This document shows positions 55,160-64,000 of a stretch of DNA of 64,000 nt, one piece after another. The stretch lies in NCBI RefSeq assembly GCF_020085105.1, contig NC_058051.1, forward strand, positions 25,009,955 to 25,073,954, written 5' to 3'. Positions within the stretch are counted from its first letter, which is position 1, and each line of letters starts with the position of its first letter. The DNA comes from Siniperca chuatsi. Its lineage: Eukaryota > Chordata > Actinopteri > Centrarchiformes > Sinipercidae. The notes under the pieces were generated by a model. The model saw only the letters and a program-made list of their open reading frames with translations. It was not told the origin of the DNA and ran no database searches. The translations under genes and the position numbers were made by a program.

Positions 55160-55165
55160 TTTATT
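55160..55165 (-). terminator. Candidate polyadenylation signal of klhl12
   Basis: AATAAA on the minus strand (GTGAATAAACACAC), about 850 bases beyond the klhl12 stop. It would give a 3' UTR of about 0.9 kb. Hexamer evidence only. Confidence 0.35.
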
Positions 55166-56015
55166 CACTTCCCAGGCAACAGTGATGTTATGACTTTGTG
55201 TCCTACATGTACACGTCCAAATTTATAAGCTGAGGAAGAAAAACAAATCACATGCACCTCATACTTACTATTTTGTGATTTTTCCAATTGTGCCAGACGG
55301 AGGGACAAAATAATCAGTCAACTGGTACAATTCAGTCATTTTCTAAAACAATATTTATCTCTAAATATATCTTCTGAGAGCAACAGTAAGTATTAAACCT
55401 TTTGTATTAAAGTGATTTGAATCTAAAAGCACTGTTCACAGGAAGAATTACAAAAAGGGTTGAATTACTGACTCATTAATGACCTTGCAAATGCCGAATG
55501 AGTACACTCGATAATAAGCCAATGTACTGTAACTATCATCAAAGTCTAATGGGAGGCAACATGGATGTTCACTGTTTGATGTAGGCCAAAGCCATAAGGC
55601 ATATAGCAGCAACTGGAGCTTAATTTGGCTCCTTCTTTTTATGTTTTCTTGTGATGAGTAGAAATATATTGCACTTTGAAGACAAACTGAAAAAATAATC
55701 TCACAGGTAAGACAGCAACAAGTACCACCGAAGAGAGTCATGCAAGTGGTGATGGGCTCCTTGGAGGCCTCTTTTGAGGTGAAGTCTACCACGGCGAAGC
55801 TGAATCTCTGTTGCACAGTCCAGGTGTCGGAGGGTTGACCATCCAGTAGGGGAGGCAGCCCAAACTGCTGCGCTTATTCATTTGAGAGTACCTATTTGCA
55901 TACTGGCGAACAAACATCTCCCTCTGTGGCTCTGTTTTAGTGGCATTTTAGTCTAGCTGCATCCTAGTCTCCTCCTGTCTGCGTTTCCTTTTGTGGCTCT
56001 TGTTCTTAGCAAAGA

Positions 56016-59000
56016 TCACTTTTCTCGTAGAACGCAGACGCCTGCATCGCACCGCTGTGTTGCCATTGAAGTAACAACCTCCCAGGAGTCGATAACCGGG
56101 TCGTAACATTCAATACTGCTGAGAAGAGAGTTCCCATCATATCTAGAGGGAGATGTGAGACAAATAGAGAGGAACTGAGAGTTTTAACCACAACAATCAG
56201 CACTTCTCTACACTGTAATGTTGTACAAGATAAGAGAAAAAGAAGATCAAATTTGCTTAACTTAATCATGAAACAGATACATTACCTACAGACAGAGTGT
56301 TAAAATACACTTGCAGCTTGTGTCTGTAGCTCATATAACTCTTATACCACACAACAGACAGGTGCCCATATGAACACTGAAACAGGTTTTGCTTGCTGTA
56401 ATAATTCCTCCTGTTCATACTGGCAATTATGAGATCTCTTATTAAGCATTTTCAAGTTAAGTGAAGGGAGACAAAATCCACAGTCCTTGTTCTGTGCAAA
56501 AATATATTCAAATGTTTATATGAGGCTTTAACAGTCTGAGTTAGATAAAATTACTCTCTTTTTAGTACATTTCCTCTTCTTGTTACTATTCCCCCACTGC
56601 AGCTCAACAGGAAACGCTGTCCAGAGGAAACAAAGTGAGGTGAGACAAAAAAATATGATCCAGGAAATCCAGTTTGAGTGACAGTTATATGAGTATGAAG
56701 GCTTATCAGACGCCAAAAACGCTGCACAGAGGGTTAAAATACTACGAGGAAGGATTTTACTGCTCTGTTATAACAACGGCAATCAACAATCACCAGATAA
56801 ATAGTAGAAATACAGCATTCATGTTACAAAGTAAATCAATCGGGAATGTGCCCTTGCATGTATTTAATTACAGTATGTGTCTACACTCATACACATACAC
56901 TCTATTTTATTTGGTTCAACCATTGAAATTCTTTCAAATGTGCAATGAATTATTGAAAATCTATGTTCAATCTATCCTACATTTAAAAGGACAGGTTCGG
57001 ATTTTTTTCAAAGTTTACCATAATACAATACTTTGTGGCATTGAGAGAGTCATTGGTTTCTGTAATGATTTCTCCTCTCCATACTGGCCATGAGGAGATC
57101 CCCTTGTTCCCCGACTACACAGTAAGAAATCAGGAACAAAATCCACAGTCCTTGTTCCGTGCAAAAAAATTGTTAAGTTTAGCCAAAGCAAATATGAAGC
57201 TTGAGCCATCTGAGTTCAAGTGAGTGTCTTTTTTTGTAGAAAATTCCCTTGTTCTGTTTCCCTGGACAGTGTTTCCTTGCTCAGCTGCGGTGGAGGGAAT
57301 CGTCCTGTTAGTTGAATTGCCGGGACAAAACACCGGCAATAAACCTACACTTGATTTGGCTAATTAAGACCGCTGAAGCCTCAGATTAGCTTTGGCTAAA
57401 CTTCAGGATGCATTTTTGCAGGATATCACTTCTGGGCCAGTATGGAGAGGAGGAACAGGGACAGCGACCCATAAGTCTCGCAACATACACGTGGGTGCTG
57501 TATGAAAATAAACTTGGAAGAAATTCGAACCTATCCTTTAAAACCCACTGTCACAGAAAGAAGGACATTAGGACACCCTCTCTTACCCGGCGATGGCGTA
57601 GAGACGTCCTCGGAGAACGGTTGCTCCTACGTAACATCGAGGAGTGGTCATACTGGCTACAGTGGTCCAATAGTCTGTTCTGATGTTGTAGACCTCAACA
57701 GAGTCGAGGTGTGAAACACCATCAAAGCCTCCCACTACATAGATGTGGTCATTGAGTAAAGCCACACCAGCCCCTGAAATCAGTAGAAGAGTCTCAGATA
57801 AACAGTAACACGCACAATTACTTGTGATATTTTACTTCATTCTTTTTTCTCACCTACCTGACCGCTTGGTGGCCATCGGTGTAACACTTGTCCAGTGGCC
57901 TGTGTGTGGGTCATACCGCTCCACTGAATTCAGGATATTTAGTCCATCGTATCCACCTATAAGGAAGTATCAGGGAAATGACAAGTGTAGAGCTGTGTTA
58001 TTCAATTAATCGACTGGCAGAAAAATTATCTGCAACTATTCTGATTATTGTTTTTCAAGCAAAAATTCCAATACCAGTTCCAACTTTGTTAGGATTTTCT
58101 GCTTTTCTTTGTCTTGTGTGATAGTAAATTGAAAATCTTTGGATTTTGGAGGATTGATTGGACAAAGCAAGCAAACTGATGACATCCTCTATCTTACCCC
58201 ATAGTAAATTGTGACATTTTATAAACCAAAAGATGAACCGATTAATCAAGGAAATAACTGTCAGATTAATCGCTAATGTAAATAATCGGTAGCTGCAGCC
58301 CTTGACAAGTTTACTACATTTTCGCAATATGAGCTAGAGCTGAAATGGTTAGTCAATTATTGTATTGGCCCAAATATAAGAAAATATCTTTTTCTGGAAA
58401 ACTGTGTTTGAAAACGTGGGATTGTACCATATTCCAGGACTTGACATTTATGTATTCACAACATCAGATATATTGTTTTTGAATGGAGAGAGTGCCACTG
58501 GGTCTTACAGAGAGTGTTGCATTATGGGTTGTTCGTAGCCTTAATGTTGCTAGGTTGTGTTAAATAGTTCATTCCACATTTCTTTTGGTATGCATAATTT
58601 CCTTGTTTTCCCTCTTTAAGAGGTGTAAACAGATAAGGTTTCAAATGTCTTCAAGTCTGTCATTTAGAGTTAATCAACCATCAGCGTATTTTGTTAGCCC
58701 AGTTAAACCTACAGGAGTTTCTGAGGGGATGAAATTCATGACAAGTGAAAACGAGTCCCAAGTGTATCCCAACGTCTTTACTGCAGAAATGGACCGTGAA
58801 CTGCATCAGTCAAGCAGCCAAGAATTACACAGACAAAAAGTCTGAAAAATGCTTACTTCTTGAGAATTTGGCTGCTTTCAAGAGCCTGACAGGAGAAAGT
58901 GAGTATGTGACTGTGGGATTTTTGTTTGCTTTAATGGTATTATTTTATGTTTCACTTTTACAATAGAAAAGGTTTCAAGGATGAGGACTCTCTTCTCCTT

Positions 59001-62000
59001 AGATTAATGTTATCTGAGAGAAACTTTCCCAACAGGACTAATGCGAAAGTATGTTGTATCTTCAAAAAGTCTTTTTCTAAAAACAGGTGCTGGAAAAGGG
59101 AGGAGGGGGGTTGTCGTCGTATATCTGGGTTGTCTTACATTTGGGCCAATATGGTAATCAGTTAGTCGATGGTAAGAAAATTAACTGTCAACTATTACAA
59201 TAATGAATTAATCATTTCAGATATTTTTCAAGCACAATGACTTGGATTTGCTGCTTTTCTTTTCCCTATATGATGGTAAACTATATGTATTTGGGTTGAA
59301 TACAACACCGTGGGCTCTGGAAAGTATATTTTCTGACATTTTATAGACAAAAAGATTAAATGATTAGTTAAGAAAACAATCAGAAATTAATTGATAATGA
59401 AAAAAAAAATCATGTGTTGCAGTCGTAATATGACCGTATTATGTCACAAAGTTATCGAAGACTGAGACATCTAGACTATCTGTCCATACCTAGACAGTAT
59501 ATTAGCCCACTGGCCACCACCAGACCAGCTCCTTCTCTAGCTGTCTGCATATCTCCCAGCATGCTCCACTGGTCGATGTTTGGGTCGTATCGCTCCATGC
59601 TGGTATGACGCCGGCTGCCATCGAAGCCACCGGCAACATAGATCATGTCTGTTGAGAGCCAAATAAGATGGAACAAAATGGAAAAATCACAACAGTGTTG
59701 TTAAAATATGCCTTAGAAGAAAGGGGATTTCACAGAAAGGCAACACCGGTGAAGGCGTGAGTCATTTGGCACAGAAGCTCGCTCACCTCCGAGTGTTGTG
59801 GCTCCAGCAAGGCCACGACGCACATTCATGGTGGCGACGGTGTACCAAACACCGTCCTCGTCTGCTGTGTAGTCCAGGCACTCCACGGAGCTGAGCCTCG
59901 ACCGACCGTCGTAGCCTCCGATCACATAAACACGATCGTGGAGAGACACTGTGGCGACATAGCGCCTTTTCCGTGCAATGTTCTGTTCAAAACATACCTG
60001 TCTGTATTAGCCAAATCCACTGAGATAAAAAAATAAAATCACAAGGCTCTCTTTCAAATATTCAACACTTACAGGAAGGAAGCTCCATTCTTGTGTTTTC
60101 GGATCATATTTCTCAACTATGTCTATTGGCGATTGTTGGCTGCCAAACCCACCTATAACCAACAGGACTTCTTTGGCACCTGAAAAGAAGACGAATGAAA
60201 ATGTATTTATTATCAGTGTGGATTACAAAGTAGGTATATAGGAGGCATGCATATAGCTATTTAAAACAGGATTCCTACCTAATCTTGCTTGTGTGCGTGG
60301 GCCCTGCATCTCACTCCTCAGCTCCGGTCTTAAGTGGAATTTCTTGGCTTCATCAACAAGGTCTCGACATGGCAGGCTACACCGAATGAGGGGCTAAAAC
60401 GTATCAAAACTTGCTTAATGATGGTGGCAACTGTAATATATATACGGCAACACATAATCCTTCATTGGAAGCTTGCCGTATGTTTACACAATAACCTGCT
60501 GTGTGTCGCTTGGCTCACCTCAGCATCAATGACATCTGTAATGTAGCGGGGGGTCAGAAGCGGCATTCGAACAAACTCAAGCATGTCTGGCAGATAGGGC
60601 TCTCGCTCTTTTCGGTTGTGTTTGACCCAGTTTAACACAGCTTCAAATACAGGCTCCTCTGAGTCCACCTACATACACACAGCATATACGGTAAGAAGAA
60701 TTACAGCTACATTAAAAGACAGTAAATCCACATATTAATCAAACAATTATCTGACAACTGCAGTTAAAGATGTTGCACAATATTCATTAGTGATGCAACC
60801 ACTGTAGCTAAGCCGTCTATCTATAAGTATTATCATTAACTGTTCAGCAATTGCAATTAATTTTTTTTTATTTTTACAGTGGGCAACAATGTTCTCTTCA
60901 AAGTCTGCTAAAGGTAAAACGAGCCATAAATTCTCACCCTAAAATCACATGAGAAAGATGACACAAAGAGAAAGGTTTTACTGAGGGCAAATTATGCGTG
61001 ACTGTGATTTACATGTATGGTCTAGTTTTATTCTAAAAACAACAAAAAATGACAGGAAGAACCATTTCAGAGAATTGATGATCTATAAATCTTCATGTGA
61101 TAATAACTGTTTTCACAAAGCAAGGCATGTGGTTGGGAACAGGAATTTCCTGAGCACAAAGGCAAACTTAAATCAGGTTTTCTTCTCTGCAATTTCATTG
61201 TCACTCTGCAAAAGTGACTGTAATTGGGAGGGGGGCACTGACTGAGATTACAGCAGGTTGGTACATGCTTTTCTTTGTTGCACTCAGGTGTTTGAAAGAC
61301 AATAAGAAAGCTGTGAAAGTCAAGCTCAGTTAACACTATACTATTTTAGTTAAGTTGATTTTCAGGCACCTTAACACCACTTCTAACCATTACAATTACA
61401 GTAGTTATATACAGTACACAGATATAATGGGAAGCAGATATGGCGTTATGGTTTCAGGTATTTCAAATAACATATTTAGTTATCCATAGTTTTCATATCA
61501 AGCAGCATCCATAGTACAACTGACAATAACACCAAAAAAGTACAAATGACAGTGACATCCAGTTTTCCTACCTGGATTTCATCACATTTTATAAGCTTTT
61601 CAACTTCGGTCTGGCTGAGCAGCATGAACTCCTCATGCTGAACTACCTCGGAGAAATGCTTCTGGGAAAAGAGCTCGGCGGCCTGCATCAGGTCAAGGCA
61701 ATTGTGAGTTTCGGCAAAGTCACGAATACCCAGACAGTTGGAGGGATCAAGCTGACTCTCCAAAAAATCACAACATGCTCTTTTCACCCCTGAGGAAAAC
61801 AAAGATACATTTGTATATACACACATGTATCGTTCAAATTCAGCTAAATCCTGATAGACATGACTCTCATGTCACTCAACAACTCTTAATTTTGAAATGC
61901 CAAAGCCATTATATTTGAAAAGTGGTGCCATGCCACCGTGAATCACGGTTGCTGCAGGATTCACAAAGTTAAATTTAAGACTTTTAAAGACCTTTTTAAT

Positions 62001-63357
62001 ACCACATAGAATGCAATTTAATACCTGTTTCACGATCTTACCGGCCAAAGTTTGAAAGTATGATGGAAAAAACGTTATGGCCTAGAATTATTTATTGATA
62101 TATCACATTTTTTCATTACTCCCCAGCAGTATATAACAATAATTCCTGATAATATGATTAATTAAATTAACATGACCTAGACTCGGGTAGGCGGCATAAA
62201 AGGGATGGATGGATTAACCAATTTAAAATGATTGATTCATTTAAGTTTCTGCTAAAATCTATATTTGCCATTTGACAATGAGCTTCCTTGCTACTGTAGC
62301 TAGCAGTAGTGACACTGTTTGCTACAGGTCAGATGGTGCTGACTGAAACTCCACAAAAAAGGATCCAAAACCCACAATCTACTGCCACAACAATCCCACT
62401 TTTAGTTTATAGGTGTATACGTCTCCCAACATGCAATCATATACAAAAACATTTTATAATTAACATTACTGCCTACAGCAGGCAAGTAAATAAATTAAAT
62501 GCAAGACTTTTTCATACCCTCTAAGACCTTTTCAGAGGAAACTGAATTCAATGCTTTTTAAGACTTTTCAAGACATGCAGATACCCTCTGCCAATATTCA
62601 CAAGGATATCAGCTGGCTTAAGCACACACTTTTCAAATCAAGATACAGCAGGCACTCCTAAACTTACCTTTGAGCTGCAGCAAACACGCTGCAGGAAGCA
62701 GTTCTTGTACGTTCTCCACTGTGACTAACACAGTCTCTGTGTAGACAAAGTCCAACAGGATCTCCATAGTCGATGCAGTGAGCCCCTGGATGTCGACAAA
62801 AGATTTCCCCTTCTCTGCAAGCTGCAGGGCCACAAAAACAGAGACTATCAGGTATAATGACAAGAAACATATCGTTTCGGGATTAGTTATAAGCATTGGG
62901 TATCATCTTGAACCAACTGCCCATAATTGTCTTGTCAACTGTGTCTTCTTTAGTAACACTGCCTTAGAGCTTCTCAGAAAAGCAAAAAATAAAACAAAAA
63001 ACAAAACCAGAGTGAAGAATAAACATCATATTCAGATATGTAACTGGGGCATCGTTTCCCTTATAATCTTAATTCTATCAAACCATATGTAACATACTTT
63101 GTAGAGGTAAATAATGGTAACATTTCAATGTGTTTCTTTGTTAGCACTGAGTACTCCAACTTTTTTAGCGTTACCTCACTGGTGAACATGGCACAAAAGT
63201 AGTCACTGCAGGCAGCCAAGACAATTCGGTGAGCTGGAAAATCTGTGTTCTCCACCCTCAGAGTGATATCGCAGAGTGTGTTGCTCTTGCGAAGTGAGTT
63301 CATTGCATTGAGGATGGATTTGGCATGGGAATTGGTCATTATGTCCTTGGGAGCCAT
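56016..63357 (-). CDS. klhl12: Kelch-like protein 12, CUL3 ubiquitin-ligase adaptor
   Basis: KLHL12 recruits substrates to CUL3-RBX1; known targets are Dishevelled (Wnt signalling) and SEC31 (monoubiquitination for large COPII coats). Coding exons: 63175-63357, 62668-62821, 61572-61789, 60519-60668, 60279-60393, 60073-60179, 59787-59982, 59490-59648, 57858-57956, 57587-57773 and 56016-56142; 564 residues with every phase matching (human protein 568). The BTB domain covers about 25-130 ([31 protein letters not shown]), BACK about 135-235 ([25 protein letters not shown]) and six kelch repeats about 278-560 with GG-Y-W spacing ([52 protein letters not shown]). It ends CVLREK like the human protein. 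The start is MAPKDIM; the frame is open a little further upstream. The introns hold several dispersed repeats. Confidence 0.97.
56345..56535. repeat. CTGTTCATACTGGCC-type element fragment (klhl12 last intron)
   Basis: Contains GAACACTGAAACAGGTTTTGCTTGCTG, CTCCTGTTCATACTGG and GACAAAATCCACAGTCCTTG with GTGCAAAAATATATTC. It matches the 7113-7431 copy in the core. The ends are not clear. Confidence 0.65.
56982..57542. mobile_element. CTGTTCATACTGGCC-family element with terminal inverted repeats
   Basis: The left end TTTAAAAGGACAGGTTCGG (56982-57000) and the right end TTCGAACCTATCCTTTA (57524-57540) are inverted. Inside are CTCCATACTGGCCATGAGGAG and AATCCACAGTCCTTGTTCC, as in the neighbouring fragment, plus CAGATTAGCTTTGGCTAAACTTC. 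It ends about 45 bases before klhl12 exon 10. Confidence 0.75.
57990..58300. repeat. AATCGATTAATC-type element (klhl12 intron)
   Basis: TTCAATTAATCGACTGGCAG on the left and GATTAATCGCTAATGTAAAT with GTAGCTGCAGCCCTTGA on the right flank TTGTCTTGTGTGATAGTAAATTG. Typical of the family. A further partial copy (GAGCTGAAATGGTTAGTCAA) starts near 58330 and resumes at 59160. Confidence 0.65.
59160..59425. repeat. AATCGATTAATC-type element, right part (klhl12 intron)
   Basis: Contains TCAGTTAGTCGATGGTAAGA, TGATGGTAAACTATATGTATTTGG and ACATTTTATAGACAAAAAGATT, ending GTTGCAGTCG. Together with the left end near 58330 it may be a single element split by about 800 bases of other sequence. Confidence 0.55.
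61947..62588. repeat. Dispersed element shared with kdm5b intron (copy 2)
   Basis: Begins CTGCAGGATTCACAAAGTTA and continues TTTAAGACTTTTAAAGACCT and GGCCAAAGTTTGAAAGTATG, with CCCAGCAGTATATAACAATAA and TAGCTACTGTAGCTAGCAG-like text. It ends TTTCAAGACATGCAGATACC. The same order and orientation as 35083-35655. It lies between klhl12 exons 2 and 3. Confidence 0.75.
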
Positions 63358-63584
63358 GATGCCTTGAGAATCTCTCAAAGATCTCAAACTACTCCAGGAA
63401 TCTAAAATAGATAGACAAGTCACCCTTCACTACATCATTTGCACACTGAGCACTTACTATGAGTGTTTAGTGTATATATGTGTGCATTAAATGGGTGTCA
63501 GATTCAAACAGAAGACTTTGTGTTGCATAGTGACAGAAATAAAGAATATTTGATGTTACTGGTGTGAGTTAGAAAGGCTGAGAA
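63358..63584 (-). other. klhl12 5' UTR segment and upstream intron
   Basis: The ATG exon probably extends to about 63401, where the minus strand shows a TTTTAG acceptor, so at least one non-coding exon lies beyond the window. No promoter is visible. Confidence 0.45.
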
Positions 63585-63960
63585 ACAAAGATGTAAAGTA
63601 TATTCAAGCACTGTACTGTTAACTTGAGTATGTCCAATTTGTGATATTTTCCCTGCATTTTAGAGGTAATTATTATACTCTATACTAATTTATTTCATTT
63701 GTCTGATAGCTGTAGTCAACAGATAAAGAATTTTATGCAAAACATATGGTAAACTAATAAAAATGGACTGATAGGGTCCTTTCTTCAGGAACAGGACTTT
63801 CAATTTGGATACATAAATATTTTTTCATTGCTAATAAACGTTACTTGAGTGTTACTTTAGTGACATTTTAATGTAGGGCTTTATAATTGAATAATTGTGC
63901 ACTGTATGGTATTGCTAATGCAACTTACCGTTAAAAGATTTGAATACTTTTTCCACCACT
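63585..63960 (-). repeat. AGTGGTGGAA-type element, inverted
   Basis: The right edge TTGAATACTTTTTCCACCACT (63940-63960) is the inverted family end. Inside, TTGTGATATTTTCCCTGCATTTTAGAGG and GTATATTCAAGCACTGTACT match the interior. Worn at the left. Confidence 0.65.
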
Positions 63961-64000
63961 GGGAGGCAATAACTATAGCTACACATTAGCAAGCAAGCAG

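Overview
The window is teleost fish nuclear DNA, probably from a percomorph. The evidence is spliced vertebrate genes with GT-AG introns, several families of short dispersed elements that I recognise from percomorph genomes, non-LTR retrotransposon tails (an L1-type ORF2 end and two shorter LINE ends), and long CA/TG and TA microsatellites. It is not prokaryotic. There is no operon, CRISPR array or phage-like gene block.

Five protein-coding genes are supported, all on the minus strand, so transcription runs right to left. From high to low coordinates they are: klhl12 (CDS 56016-63357, 11 coding exons, 564 residues); a divergent alpha-tubulin (47029-52233, 5 coding exons, 452 residues); kdm5b (25639-42590, 28 coding exons, 1547 residues); a rap1a-like small GTPase (9988-13905, 6 coding exons, 185 residues); and the 5' part of xkr7 (exon 2 running off the left edge at 1-172, exon 1 at 2469-3004). 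I rebuilt every splice junction by hand. In all four complete genes the phases agree and the frame stays open from ATG to stop, so none looks like a pseudogene.

Layout: 1-3004 xkr7; 3005-9750 repeat-rich intergenic DNA (a dispersed element split by a LINE tail, a short inverted-repeat element, an L1 remnant); about 9750-17700 rap1a, with a non-coding first exon and CCAAT-box promoter near 17.7 kb; 17700-24800 an intergenic stretch with no gene I can support; 24800-42700 kdm5b, whose introns hold at least five dispersed elements; 42700-46800 microsatellite- and LINE-rich intergenic DNA; 46800-52400 alpha-tubulin with a TATA box; 52600-55100 nested dispersed repeats; 55100-64000 klhl12.

The genes are not an evident pathway. 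Kdm5b is a chromatin H3K4 demethylase, klhl12 a CUL3 ubiquitin-ligase adaptor, rap1a a signalling GTPase, the tubulin is cytoskeletal and xkr7 is a membrane protein. kdm5b and klhl12 are also close neighbours on human 1q32, so that part looks like conserved synteny. I found no previously undescribed system. The points most worth checking are the alpha-tubulin that has lost the Lys40 loop lysine, its ATG-only coding first exon, and the datable nested repeat insertions.
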